Source: Bacillota bacterium
GTDB taxonomy: Bacteria; Bacillota; Clostridia; Acetivibrionales; DTU013
Reading direction: 5' to 3'
Assembly: GCA_023439545.1 (NCBI GenBank)
Contig: JAEXNT010000064.1
Location: 1 to 38,458 of the forward strand
Length of the DNA stretch: 38,458 nucleotides
Shown here: positions 1-7,825 of the stretch, piece by piece
Numbering within the stretch: position 1 is the stretch's first letter
Layout of the letters: the number at the start of each line of letters is the position of its first letter
Position numbers and translations under genes: made by a program
The notes under the pieces: model-generated
The model's input: the letters and a program-made list of their open reading frames with translations, nothing else
Told to the model about the DNA's origin: nothing
Database searches by the model: none

Positions 1-63
1 AAGCTTCTCAGTGCCCAAGATACTTGGCTGGTAACGGCCCGGGAAAATAGGTCTCCGCCAGAT
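1..63 (+). rRNA. rrf: 5S ribosomal RNA, 3' end (partial)
   Basis: The first ~63 bases match the conserved 3' half of clostridial 5S rRNA, including the segment ACTTGGCTGGTAACGGCC and the closing CCGCCAGAT that pairs with the missing 5' end. The gene is cut by the window edge. A GC-rich hairpin follows at once, as expected for the end of an rRNA operon. The exact 3' nucleotide is uncertain by a few bases. Recognition is by memory of the family, not by alignment. Confidence 0.85.
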
Positions 64-70
64 TTATATC

Positions 71-149
71 AAGGCCCTGTGTTAACAGACACAGGGCTTT
101 GTGCTATGTTCGGGATGAGTGGAACAAAAGAACCGTCCCTCCGTTTCAC
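71..149 (+). repeat. ~79-bp direct repeat, copy A
   Basis: This stretch comprises the rRNA terminator hairpin, the segment GGGCTTTGTGCTATGTTCGG and the motif GAACCGTCCCTCCGTTTCAC. It is repeated with roughly 80-85% identity at 672-749. The two copies bracket the broken PH-domain gene. The GAACCGTCCCT motif resembles short REP-like dispersed elements seen in clostridial genomes; that resemblance is from memory. Confidence 0.75.
74..100 (+). terminator. Rho-independent terminator of the rRNA operon
   Basis: A perfect 9-bp stem (GCCCTGTGT / ACACAGGGC) with a 6-nt loop, followed by a short T-rich stretch, lies ten bases after the 5S rRNA. A diverged copy, which keeps the pairing through a G-U wobble, lies at 675-699. 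Confidence 0.75.
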
Positions 150-219
150 TTAACAAAAGACAAAATGTTATATGTAGGCGTAATATATATGAAGTAATTA
201 AGTTGAAGGTGGTTTTATA

Positions 220-658
220 ATGAAGACTGACAATTCGAACAAATCATATAATTTGCTTGCATTTGTTTTAGGAGTACTTATATTGGCAGGGGGTATTATG
301 CTTTATTTATTTTTTGGGGCAAAGCACTTCCAAAGATACTGAAGTGACGCTATCGGACACGACTGTAGAGATAAGGGGTATGTTCGGCACTTCGATCGAT
401 TATAGGAAAATAGATTCTATTGTATTAAAGGATAATTTACCGGAGATAGGGCGAAAAAATAATGGATCTGCGATTGGTGAGGCACATAAAGGGAATTTTA
501 CGGTTGACGGACTCGGAGAATGCAAATTGTATATACTCTCAAGTAAGGGACCTTTCTTGTATATAAAGGCAGAAGGGAAGTACATAATTATAAACTACAA
601 AGATAAGTTAACGACAGAGAAGCTATATGATGACCTTTTAAATAAATGGAAAAATTGA
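220..658 (+). pseudogene. Frameshifted membrane-anchored PH-domain-like protein
   Basis: The reading frame opens at ATG 220 behind a good ribosome binding site (GAAGGTGG, 205-212). It encodes a short polar N-terminus and one transmembrane helix (about residues 12-33), then stops at 340. A second frame, open from 314 to the stop at 658, carries on seamlessly with a beta-rich domain resembling bacterial PH domains (small membrane proteins of the bPH type). The frames meet at the homopolymer run T6G4 (310-319); one extra base there explains the break. The rejoined product would be about 145 aa. Function is unknown. It may be a true pseudogene, a phase-variable tract or a sequencing error. The two ~79-bp repeats on either side suggest it arrived by duplication or insertion behind the rRNA operon. 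Confidence 0.6.
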
Positions 659-671
659 CAAGGCGGGAACT

Positions 672-749
672 AAGGCTCTGTATTAATAGACACAGGGCTT
701 TGTGCTATGTTCGGAATAAATGAAAAAAAGAACCGTCCCTCTGTTTCAG
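672..749 (+). repeat. ~79-bp direct repeat, copy B
   Basis: This is the diverged second copy of 71-149. Its hairpin at 675-699 (GCTCTGT / ACAGGGC) retains pairing through a G-U wobble, so it may terminate the upstream small gene. It is followed by GAACCGTCCCTCTGTTTCAG and then a partial echo, TCCCTCTGTTTCAC. Confidence 0.7.
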
Positions 750-802
750 TCCCTCTGTTTCACCTCCATTTCAGGTTCCTCTTTTCAAAAAATAAGTATG
801 CC

Positions 803-831
803 TTTACAAACATTGTGTCAAGTATTAAAAT
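803..831 (+). promoter_or_regulatory. Probable sigma-A promoter of the nad operon
   Basis: TTTACA (803-808) and TAAAAT (826-831), each one mismatch from consensus, are separated by 17 bp and lie 78 bp before the nadA start. No NAD-responsive operator could be identified with confidence. Confidence 0.55.
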
Positions 832-908
832 TAACTAAAGCATGCAACCCGGAAAGCCCAAAGTTGCATGACGTTATGGAAGCACATTCAGTGTCGGCGA
901 GGATTATG

Positions 909-1817
909 ATGGATAAGCAGGAATTAATCAAAAATATATCAGAACTAAAAAAGCAGAAAAATGCAGTCATAGTTGCACATAATTATCAAAATGATGATGT
1001 TCAGGAAATAGCAGATATTGTCGGTGATTCATTCGCCTTAAGCAGGTATTGTGCGGATAGTACATACGATGTAATCGTATTTTGCGGGGTTCATTTCATG
1101 GCTGAGAGCGCAAAGCTCCTATCTCCTGAAAAGACCGTACTGCTGCCGGAAATAGATGCAGGCTGCCCCATGGCGGAAATGGTTACTGCCGAAGCATTAA
1201 GAGAAGAAAAGAAGAAATATCCCGGCGCGGCAGTTGCATGCTATATCAATTCGACAGCCGAAGTCAAGGCTGAATCGGATATCTGCTGTACTTCGTCCAA
1301 CGCTGTGAAGGTCATCAGATCGCTGAAGCAAAAGGATATCATATTTGTTCCTGACTGCAATCTCGGAAGCTACGTAGCCAAAATGGTTCCCGAAAAGAAC
1401 ATCATACTATGGAAGGGATTTTGTGCAACTCATAACAAGATTAAACCGGACGATGTTAAAAAAGTTCGTGAGCTTTACCCGGAAGCGCTTCTACTGATAC
1501 ATCCTGAATGCAAGCCGGACGTCGTAGAGCTTGCGGATTTTGTAGGCAGCACGAAGCAGATCATTGATTATGCCCAGTCCAGTAAAGCGGCCAAATTTAT
1601 TATCGGTACGGAAATGGGCGTCCTGTTCAAGCTGAAAAGGGATAACCCAGGAAAGCAGTTTTACCTGCTATCTTCCGGCTTGGTATGCCCCAACATGAAG
1701 AAAACATCTCTGCAGAGCGTATATGATTCACTTAAAAATATGAAATACAATATCGTTCTTGATGCAAAAATAAGTGAAAGAGCCAGGATACCACTCGAAA
1801 GGATGCTGCAGGTATAG
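909..1817 (+). CDS. nadA: Quinolinate synthase NadA
   Basis: NadA condenses iminoaspartate with dihydroxyacetone phosphate to quinolinate, the second step of de novo NAD synthesis, in the cytoplasm. The 302-aa product has the family N-terminus (elements such as AVIVAHNYQ) and the three cysteines that hold the 4Fe-4S cluster: C86 (DAGCPMA), C172 (GFCATH) and C260 (LVCPNM), with spacing typical of the compact NadA type. The frame is open back to 720, but that stretch overlaps repeat copy B and the promoter and does not look like NadA. ATG 909 (or 906) behind GAGG at 899-902 fits both the family length and the ribosome binding site. It is first in nadA-nadB-nadC; a 157-bp gap with short repeats separates it from nadB. 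Confidence 0.95.
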   Translation: MDKQELIKNISELKKQKNAVIVAHNYQNDDVQEIADIVGDSFALSRYCADSTYDVIVFCGVHFMAESAKLLSPEKTVLLPEIDAGCPMAEMVTAEALREEKKKYPGAAVACYINSTAEVKAESDICCTSSNAVKVIRSLKQKDIIFVPDCNLGSYVAKMVPEKNIILWKGFCATHNKIKPDDVKKVRELYPEALLLIHPECKPDVVELADFVGSTKQIIDYAQSSKAAKFIIGTEMGVLFKLKRDNPGKQFYLLSSGLVCPNMKKTSLQSVYDSLKNMKYNIVLDAKISERARIPLERMLQV

Positions 1818-1827
1818 GCGCCAGGTA

Positions 1828-1933
1828 AAGAAACAGTTAGCGCAATGCAAAAGCAACAGTTACCGCAAGGTAAAAGCAACGGTTAGCCCCTTGTTAAATA
1901 AATGACTAGTCGCCAACTTTAAGCAACAGTTAA
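1828..1933 (+). repeat. Degenerate ~23-bp direct repeats between nadA and nadB
   Basis: The unit AAGCAACAGTTA, often followed by nCGCAA, starts at 1828 (AAGAAACAGTTAG), 1851, 1874 and 1921. The spacing is 23, 23 and 47 bp, close to a 23-bp period with one degenerate position. Its function is unknown; it may be a decaying minisatellite. Confidence 0.6.
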
Positions 1934-1974
1934 TTGCAGTACTATATCCGAATAATCGAAAGAAGGAAGAACTA

Positions 1975-3573
1975 TTGGGTAATTACAGGTATTTGGCCGA
2001 CTTTGATACAAAAGAGCTTCAAAAGGAATATCATGATGTAATTATAATAGGAAGCGGGATCGCCGGAGTTTATACCGCGCTTGAGATACCGGACAAGTAC
2101 GATATCGCCATACTGACAAAGGAAACCCTGGATATCAGCAATTCTGTGCTGGCACAGGGAGGCATAGCGGTCTCACTGGATAAAAACGATTCTCCAGAAC
2201 TGCATTTAAAGGATACGCTTTATGCCGGAGCCGGGCTTTGCGACGAAGAGACGGTAAGGGTGCTTGTAAATGAGGCCGCTCTCAACATCGAACGTTTATG
2301 CGAATATGGTGTCAACTTCGATAAAGCCAACAAGCAGGAGCTTTCACTTGGCAGAGAAGCCGCGCACAGCATGAACAGGATTATCCACGCGGGAGATACG
2401 ACAGGCAAGGAAGTTCTGGACAAACTGATAGCGGTGCTGAGAAACGAGCATAACATCAAAATCCGCGAAAGAAGCTTCGTGCTGGATATGCTGATAGAAG
2501 ACGGAGCATGCAAGGGCGTACTTACTTACGACGAAGATACAAGCAGTATAAAGCTATACCTGTCTAATATAATAATTTGTGCGACGGGCGGTTACGGCCA
2601 GCTGTTCAGAGATACTACGAATCCCGAGGTTTCCACCGGCGATGGTGTTTGCATGGCTTATAGAGCCGGAGCCGAGGTCATGGATCTGGAATTTGTCCAA
2701 TTCCACCCAACTGTTTTGTTCCATCCGGAGAACAGGAGCTTCCTGATCTCTGAAGCCGTTCGCGGCGAGGGTGGTATATTGAAGAATATCAACGGAAAAC
2801 GCTTTATGCCCGAATACCATCCCCTAAATGAACTTGCACCCAGGGATGTCGTTTCGAGGGCTATTTTCGAAGAAATGAAAAAGAACGGTTCCGACCATGT
2901 ATATCTCGACATCAGGTTCAAAGGCAAGGAATACCTGGAGAACCGGTTCCCGAACATATACAAGACCTGCCTGAGTTACGGTATAGACATGGCAGCGGAT
3001 ATGATACCTATTGCTCCGGCAGAGCACTATTGCATGGGAGGCATCCGTGCCGACGTACATGGAAGGACCAATATAAAGGGCTTCTTCACATGCGGAGAAT
3101 CAGCCTGCAACGGCATCCACGGTGCAAACCGACTGGCCAGCAATTCACTGTTGGAGGGTCTCGTGTTCGGACGTGTGATAGGTTCACAGGTTGAGGAGAT
3201 ACTTGCCTGTACAGGGCGCAGCATAGACTACACCGATGTTGCAAGTCAAACGGACAGGAAAGCGGTGGAGTTCGACAAGCAGGCTGCAAAAGACGATATC
3301 AGAAATACAATGGCTGACGATGTCGGTATTGTAAGGAATAAAAATGGCCTGACAGAGGCTTTGAATAAAGTCAGGGGTTACAAGAAAAAGATAGCCGGAA
3401 TGAAAAACGAGACGATGCTGGACTTTGAGCTTCAGAACATCGCTTTATTGTCGGAGCTTGCCATCGGATCGGCACTGGAACGGGAAGAAAGCCGCGGCGC
3501 ACATTTCCGCTCGGACTTTGAAAAAACGGACGATGAGCATTGGAAGAAACATATAGTAAAGAAGATCGGGTAG
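1975..3573 (+). CDS. nadB: L-aspartate oxidase NadB
   Basis: This FAD enzyme oxidises L-aspartate to iminoaspartate, the unstable substrate handed to NadA. The 532-aa protein has the dinucleotide-binding motif GSGIAG at residues 26-31, the succinate dehydrogenase/fumarate reductase-like signature with HPT in EFVQFHPTVLF, the RGEGG segment, and the conserved APAEHYCMGGI and GANRLASNSLLEG motifs. The C-terminal helical domain is complete. Translation probably starts at TTG 1975: AAGGA lies 7 nt upstream and the FAD fold begins soon after. In anaerobes the electron acceptor is usually fumarate rather than oxygen (family knowledge). nadC follows after 9 bp, so the two are co-transcribed. Confidence 0.95.
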   Translation: MGNYRYLADFDTKELQKEYHDVIIIGSGIAGVYTALEIPDKYDIAILTKETLDISNSVLAQGGIAVSLDKNDSPELHLKDTLYAGAGLCDEETVRVLVNEAALNIERLCEYGVNFDKANKQELSLGREAAHSMNRIIHAGDTTGKEVLDKLIAVLRNEHNIKIRERSFVLDMLIEDGACKGVLTYDEDTSSIKLYLSNIIICATGGYGQLFRDTTNPEVSTGDGVCMAYRAGAEVMDLEFVQFHPTVLFHPENRSFLISEAVRGEGGILKNINGKRFMPEYHPLNELAPRDVVSRAIFEEMKKNGSDHVYLDIRFKGKEYLENRFPNIYKTCLSYGIDMAADMIPIAPAEHYCMGGIRADVHGRTNIKGFFTCGESACNGIHGANRLASNSLLEGLVFGRVIGSQVEEILACTGRSIDYTDVASQTDRKAVEFDKQAAKDDIRNTMADDVGIVRNKNGLTEALNKVRGYKKKIAGMKNETMLDFELQNIALLSELAIGSALEREESRGAHFRSDFEKTDDEHWKKHIVKKIG

Positions 3574-3582
3574 GAGGTATAT

Positions 3583-4416
3583 ATGCTCGACAAATTGAGT
3601 TTTGACGATTTGATAATAACCGCATTAAAGGAAGATATGCCGCTTGGCGATATTACAACAGACAATACCGTCAAGCCGGGTTCAAAGGCAAAAGCCGTAC
3701 TGCTGGCAAAACGTGACATGGTTGTTGCCGGCCTGGATGTTTTTGAAAGAGTTTTCAAATTACTCGATGAGAATACTACTTTTATACGACATGCCCAGGA
3801 TGGTACGCATATATCGGGGGGTACCGTATTCCTGGAGTTTGAAGGTGAAGCGTCTGTTCTGCTGAAAGGTGAAAGGACGGCATTGAATTTTCTGCAGCAT
3901 CTTTCCGGCATAGCGACGAAGACGGCCGAATTCTGCAAGCAGGTGCAGGATCTGCCCGTAAAGGTGACCGATACAAGGAAGACGGTGCCGGGGCTAAGGA
4001 ATCTCGACAAGTACGCCGTTCGGGTCGGAGGAGGCTATAACCATAGATTCTGTCTTTCGGACGGGGTCCTTATAAAGGACAATCACATCAAAGCTGCCGG
4101 AGGTATCACCCAGGCGGTAAGACAGGTCAGGGCGGGAATACCCCATACGCTCAAGATCGAAGTCGAGACGGAAACGCTCGAGCAGGTAAAGGAAGCTCTT
4201 GAATGCGGTGCGGATATAATTATGTTCGACAATATGCCGGCCGGTATGATGACGGAAGCGGCCAAGCTTGTCAATGGCCGTGCTCAAACGGAAGCCTCGG
4301 GAGACATTAATCTGAATACTGTCCGGGAAGTGGCGCTCACAGGAGTGGATATAATATCCGTAGGCGAGCTTACACATACGGTCAAGGCAGCCAATATAAG
4401 CATGAGATTTATTTGA
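3583..4416 (+). CDS. nadC: Nicotinate-nucleotide pyrophosphorylase (carboxylating) NadC
   Basis: NadC converts quinolinate and PRPP to nicotinate mononucleotide, CO2 and PPi, closing the de novo branch of NAD synthesis. The 277-aa protein has the family core, including DTRKTVPGLR, the RVGGGYNHR active-site segment, the KDNHI motif and the C-terminal barrel strand IMFDNMP. Start ATG 3583 has an AGGAGG site. The gene sits 9 bp behind nadB and is followed by a strong terminator at 4461-4497, which marks the end of the operon. Confidence 0.96.
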   Translation: MLDKLSFDDLIITALKEDMPLGDITTDNTVKPGSKAKAVLLAKRDMVVAGLDVFERVFKLLDENTTFIRHAQDGTHISGGTVFLEFEGEASVLLKGERTALNFLQHLSGIATKTAEFCKQVQDLPVKVTDTRKTVPGLRNLDKYAVRVGGGYNHRFCLSDGVLIKDNHIKAAGGITQAVRQVRAGIPHTLKIEVETETLEQVKEALECGADIIMFDNMPAGMMTEAAKLVNGRAQTEASGDINLNTVREVALTGVDIISVGELTHTVKAANISMRFI

Positions 4417-4460
4417 CGGATATTTTGTTAATTCATTGTTAAGACAGGATGTAATGACGA

Positions 4461-4497
4461 CCTGTGGATAAAACCAAGTTTTATCCACAGGTTTTTT
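4461..4497 (+). terminator. Terminator of nadABC, built from two inverted DnaA boxes
   Basis: A perfect 13-bp stem (CCTGTGGATAAAA / TTTTATCCACAGG) with a 5-nt loop is followed by six T residues. Each arm contains a perfect DnaA-box consensus TTATCCACA in opposite orientation (4463-4471 and 4481-4489). Confidence 0.85.
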
Positions 4498-4599
4498 AAT
4501 TAAATAGGCATAAAATAGGACTAAAGTCCCGGAAGGCTTGAAAACACCCGTTTATGGAACAACCTGTGGAAAAAATGTTTTCCACAGCCGTGTGGATAA
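4463..4599. promoter_or_regulatory. Cluster of five DnaA-box-like sequences
   Basis: TTATCCACA occurs at 4463-4471 (-), 4481-4489 (+) and 4591-4599 (-). The close variant TTTTCCACA occurs at 4565-4573 (-) and 4578-4586 (+), as a second hairpin with a 10-bp stem. Five boxes in 137 bp of noncoding DNA is far above chance for a 9-mer. AT-rich DNA lies between the two hairpins. dnaA and dnaN are not here, so a DnaA titration or regulatory cluster is more likely than oriC itself. Confidence 0.6.
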
Positions 4600-4650
4600 C
4601 AGGTCAAAAATGCTCAAGAATATGAATTTTATGTGCGTAAAGGCTGTTGA

Positions 4651-5880
4651 TTATTTGGAAAGCGATGTCGGATAAGGCATTTGCTTACCAAGCATTTCCA
4701 ATACTACCCGATAAACTTTCATATTATATAATATACGTTTGTGGTTGGTTGCCTTCAGTATTTCCCCATTCATAAGCTTATCCACAGTAAGGTTGCTTTC
4801 TCCAACATCGAATATCTCGGTATTGATTTTCCATTCCGCCAGGCTTGCGTTTTGCACGCTTACCACTTCGTCGAACCTGTCGAGGATATTTGCGGTTTCG
4901 ATCGAGGGGTTCAGACCGGAATTTATCATCGCAGGGAAAAAGCCGGTCATCAGCTCGCTATCGGTGGCCATGTCACGGATGCTGTCATCGCTGTAATATT
5001 GCAGCCCAAGCGATGCAAAAGGTGAACCCTTCTGCGGTACGGAAATGAAGATAAGCTTCCTTACATTATTATTGGATAAATAACCTTCACTGCAGGTATA
5101 ATACCTTGCAACAAGTCCTCCCATACTGTGAGCGACAAGGTCGAACCTTTTAGCCTGGATACCTTTTGTTTTCAGCTCCGAAGACCTCTTCCGCAAATAT
5201 TTCGACAATTCTGCTGCCGCAGGCGCTATGCCATTTTCCGAATCATAATCGAAAGCTTCGGCTGGATACCCCTGCCCGGACAGATATTCCCGTAGTCCCG
5301 AAAAGATACGGGGTGAAGCCTGGTAACCGTGAACCATAACAATCGGAACGGGTATCACCTTTATTTTTAGTATACTGGTTTTATCGGTTCCTGTGAGCTT
5401 TGCTTCAAGTTCGACGGTAGCCGACCCGTAGGCATTTTTACAGCCTGAAGCATCACTCCATACTTCCGTATCCTGCTTTCCTCCACTATTCAGGTCCAGT
5501 GCGGGCGGCGGGATGAAAAAAGATGTAAAGCCGCCGTCTGCGCCGGTCGTTCCGTTCCGGGGCTCAAACGAACCGCCTGAGGCGGCCGGTCCGACAACTG
5601 ACAGCTGCACATCGGCAGAGGGTACGGCTGTGCCTGTTTTATCCGTTACCTTAATTTTCAATTCGTATTTGTTTTCCGGATCGGCCGAAAGTACTTCGAT
5701 TGCAGGATCAGCCGCCATTAACCTTATTGAGAGGTCGTTTTTGTCCATGCCTGCATATGCGGTCATTGCCGCCGGTTTGAGGCTCGACGCCGCCGGTTTC
5801 GATAAGGCCAGCAGAACAGGTATGATTAGCAGTATTGCAAAGAAAAAAATACTATTTCTCTGAAATTTACCCGAATTCAT
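4651..5880 (-). CDS. Exported Ig-like / alpha-beta hydrolase (lipase-like) protein
   Basis: The 409-aa protein has an N-terminal hydrophobic segment (about residues 10-28) that acts as signal peptide or anchor. A bacterial Ig-like (Big_1-type) domain follows at about 60-175, then an alpha/beta hydrolase domain. The latter shows the oxyanion-hole motif MVHGYQ (182-187), the nucleophile elbow AHSMGG with Ser252, and a candidate catalytic His380 near the C-terminus, like PGAP1/lipase-class esterases. The catalytic acid is not certain. It probably cleaves esters outside the membrane; the substrate is unknown. ATG 5880 has AAAGGAAA upstream on the minus strand. It is monocistronic and convergent with nadC across the DnaA-box cluster. 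Confidence 0.8.
   Translation of the reverse strand: MNSGKFQRNSIFFFAILLIIPVLLALSKPAASSLKPAAMTAYAGMDKNDLSIRLMAADPAIEVLSADPENKYELKIKVTDKTGTAVPSADVQLSVVGPAASGGSFEPRNGTTGADGGFTSFFIPPPALDLNSGGKQDTEVWSDASGCKNAYGSATVELEAKLTGTDKTSILKIKVIPVPIVMVHGYQASPRIFSGLREYLSGQGYPAEAFDYDSENGIAPAAAELSKYLRKRSSELKTKGIQAKRFDLVAHSMGGLVARYYTCSEGYLSNNNVRKLIFISVPQKGSPFASLGLQYYSDDSIRDMATDSELMTGFFPAMINSGLNPSIETANILDRFDEVVSVQNASLAEWKINTEIFDVGESNLTVDKLMNGEILKATNHKRILYNMKVYRVVLEMLGKQMPYPTSLSK
4778..4786 (+). promoter_or_regulatory. Additional perfect DnaA box inside the hydrolase gene
   Basis: TTATCCACA lies in the 3' coding part of the neighbouring hydrolase gene, about 180 bp from the intergenic cluster. It may belong to the cluster or be coincidental. 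Confidence 0.35.
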
Positions 5881-5913
5881 TTAAATTTCCTTTAAACGGA
5901 GATTTATTTATAT

Positions 5914-5943
5914 TTGTAAATATCAATTCATTATCATTATAAT
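5914..5943 (+). promoter_or_regulatory. Possible promoter for the CBS gene, overlapping a Fur-like motif
   Basis: TTGTAA (5914-5919) and TATAAT (5938-5943) are spaced 18 bp apart, about 150 bp before the CBS-domain gene. On the minus strand the same bases read TATAATGATAATGAATTG, which resembles GATAAT hexamer arrays of Fur boxes and lies upstream of the hydrolase gene. Both readings are weak. Confidence 0.3.
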
Positions 5944-6089
5944 TCAAGTTACATAAGGGCTGTAAATGGGAATATCTGCGCTTCAGAAGGCTTTTGCGGC
6001 ATTTAATTCCAGACAAGCCCTAATAAGAATAAACTAATCGGGGAAAATAAGTACGTATGAAAATTTGAATATGACAAGGAGGAAACAAT

Positions 6090-6509
6090 ATGAAAGTAAA
6101 GGATATCATGACAAAAAACGTAGCATATATAAAGCCCGATTGCTCTGTACTTGATGCTGCGAAGATAATGCAGCAGAACAATATAGGCTCGATACCGGTC
6201 TGCGACCAGACCGGAGTAGTCGGAATGGTCACCGATAGGGATATAGTGGTAAGAAACGTAATTACCGGTACGGATGCCAAATCGACGCCGGTCAGCAATA
6301 TCATGACTACCGACGTCGCTACCGTTTCATCCGCTACGGATGTGGAACAGCTGAGCGACCTGATGTCCAAAAAGCAGATCAGGAGGATACCTGTTGTCGA
6401 TAATAACACGCTTGTCGGTATAGTTGCGCTGGGTGACCTGGCAGTGGACAGGAATTTCGGCACCGAAGCTTCGGTAGCGCTTACGGATATATCCAAGCCG
6501 GTAAAATAG
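6090..6509 (+). CDS. Tandem CBS-domain protein
   Basis: This small cytoplasmic protein (139 aa) consists of two CBS domains (about residues 1-60 and 68-128) and nothing else. The hallmark strings are KVKDIMTKNV at the start, IPVCDQTGVVGMVTDRDIV, then IPVVDNNTLVGIVALGDLA. Paired CBS domains form a Bateman module that usually binds adenine nucleotides or similar ligands. Stand-alone versions of this size are common in Clostridia and Bacillus (YhcV-like), and their partners are mostly unknown. Start ATG 6090 has an ideal AAGGAGG site. It appears monocistronic. Confidence 0.88.
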   Translation: MKVKDIMTKNVAYIKPDCSVLDAAKIMQQNNIGSIPVCDQTGVVGMVTDRDIVVRNVITGTDAKSTPVSNIMTTDVATVSSATDVEQLSDLMSKKQIRRIPVVDNNTLVGIVALGDLAVDRNFGTEASVALTDISKPVK

Positions 6510-6595
6510 GTATATGATATTTCATTTTATTTTAGCTGGTGAGCATTGCCGTCTTGATATTGGATAAATGTGCGATAATATAACAGTACAGTACG

Positions 6596-6621
6596 GCAGC
6601 AGAGGGGAAACCTTCTGCTGC
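6596..6621. terminator. Hairpin between the CBS gene and gerQ
   Basis: GCAGCAGAGG pairs with CCTTCTGCTGC around a GGAAA loop, with one bulged base. It lies between the converging CBS gene and gerQ and may end both transcripts. No clear T-run follows on either strand, so the terminator call is tentative. Confidence 0.4.
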
Positions 6622-6654
6622 GTGCTGTTGTAAAGATCAGGGGCGGATAAATCA

Positions 6655-7137
6655 CTACATAAATATAGTAACAAATTTTATAGAATAAATATCGCAGAGC
6701 ATCAGGTCGTCGGAGTCTATCAGCCTGATTATTATATAACTGGCGCCAACGGCCACCAGTGTACCTGAGCGGTCGGTCAGGTTGCTCGTTCCTATAAGAA
6801 ATTCGATCCTCATCCGTCTGCCGATCTGCGTTCTGAGGAAACCCGGCGTATAAAGCGGACTGGATACGGTCACCGGCATCTGCTCCGGAGACATTGTGAA
6901 AGACCCCGGCGCCTGGGTGAAGCCCGGTACGCTTTGCTGCGTTGCGGATAACGTACCCTGAGGCCCTGTCGGCACTGCAGTTGAGGATGGAGTACCTAAA
7001 GGCACGCCGGTTGGCAGTGACGGAAGCGGGGATCCCTGCTGGGGCATAAACTGCTGAGATGTTTGAAACGGTCTGGGTATCGGCATGCTGTTATATGCTC
7101 CACATGTAATCGGCATAAAATTTTCTCTATATTGCAT
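6655..7137 (-). CDS. gerQ: Spore coat protein GerQ-like
   Basis: The 160-aa protein has a proline/glutamine/serine-rich low-complexity N-terminal half. The conserved C-terminal GerQ domain (about residues 100-160) contains the strings GRRMRIEFLIGT, LTDRSGTL, VGASYIII and LMLCDIYSIKFVTIF. In Bacillus, GerQ is a coat protein needed to place the lytic enzyme CwlJ at the spore surface. The neighbouring cwlJ gene, 36 nt upstream on the same strand, supports the same pairing here. Start ATG 7137 has AAGGAG 8 nt upstream. It should be made in the mother cell during sporulation; no sporulation sigma promoter was confidently read. Confidence 0.85.
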   Translation of the reverse strand: MQYRENFMPITCGAYNSMPIPRPFQTSQQFMPQQGSPLPSLPTGVPLGTPSSTAVPTGPQGTLSATQQSVPGFTQAPGSFTMSPEQMPVTVSSPLYTPGFLRTQIGRRMRIEFLIGTSNLTDRSGTLVAVGASYIIIRLIDSDDLMLCDIYSIKFVTIFM

Positions 7138-7173
7138 AGAATCATCTCCTTATTTTAATAAAATTATTAATAC

Positions 7174-7617
7174 CTACGTCTGGTAATACAATGACGTCGG
7201 CTGGTAGAAGCAGTGCTGGTTTATCCTGTTGTACAGGCTTCCTGAACCGTTTCTCGGAAAATCGCTTTCGCATATCGAGCTGAATGGGTTATAGTACCAC
7301 AGGCATGGTCCCACGGCCGATAAAATATTGCCTGACAGTGCCCAGTCTGCGATATCGTAATGCTGCTGTTCTGCCGGAATATTATAAACGTTCTGGGGAT
7401 TTGGCTGTCCGTAGACCTCGGTCATCATGCAAGTGAATTGCCATGGTTGTTCGATGACTCTGCGGAGGCTTCCTTCACCTGTCCGTAGGTATTCTCCGCC
7501 TGACACGTGGACCCTGTTCATTATTATACTGGCGACCGCCTTCATGCCGTCTTCGCCCTCGCCCTCAGCTTCGCAGCGTATCAGTCTGGCAAATAACTCC
7601 CTGTCTGTTAAAGGCAT
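7174..7617 (-). CDS. cwlJ: Spore cortex-lytic cell wall hydrolase CwlJ
   Basis: The 147-aa protein belongs to the SleB/CwlJ (hydrolase_2) family, which degrades spore cortex peptidoglycan during germination. The motifs ARLIRCEAEGEG (with the likely catalytic Glu), VASIIMNRV, and the later CLWYYNP and NGSGSLYNRINQHCFY segments match CwlJ. The frame opens at 7650, but ATG 7617 is chosen: AAAGGAGG lies just before it and the product then begins PLTDRELFARLI as in the family. There is no signal peptide, as expected for CwlJ, which acts from the coat side. It heads a two-gene unit with gerQ. Confidence 0.9.
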   Translation of the reverse strand: MPLTDRELFARLIRCEAEGEGEDGMKAVASIIMNRVHVSGGEYLRTGEGSLRRVIEQPWQFTCMMTEVYGQPNPQNVYNIPAEQQHYDIADWALSGNILSAVGPCLWYYNPFSSICESDFPRNGSGSLYNRINQHCFYQPTSLYYQT

Positions 7618-7825
7618 ATTCCAACCTCCTTTGGTATAGTATATTAACATAACATTTATTTGGTAACCTTTATGGTGGAATTTTATCTATCCCGAACGAA
7701 GCTTCAAAATACGGTGGTAAAGTTATACTGATTTATTAAATTTAACTTTGATAAAACCAGCGCAAACGGAAATGCTAATTGTGTACGCTGCTTGCTGGGT
7801 TTTCACCCGAAAGGAGGCGTTTACT

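Noticed and set aside
720..908. N-terminal extension of NadA
   Set aside because: The frame is open, but the stretch overlaps the direct repeat and the promoter, lacks a ribosome binding site at its start and exceeds the family length.
4417..4650. oriC
   Set aside because: The DnaA boxes are striking, but dnaA, dnaN and a clear unwinding element are absent and both neighbours are ordinary genes. Origin-proximal box cluster is the safer reading.
5927..5946. Fur box controlling the hydrolase gene
   Set aside because: Only two of three hexamers match well and the site overlaps a plausible promoter on the other strand; kept only as a note.
7748..7825. N-terminal extension of the SASP
   Set aside because: SASP homology begins at GTG 7826, which has an ideal AAGGAGG; the upstream frame has no such site.
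7620..7825. Sporulation sigma-factor promoters (SigE/SigK for cwlJ, SigG for the SASP)
   Set aside because: They are expected from biology, but no pair of elements matched the consensus well enough to place.
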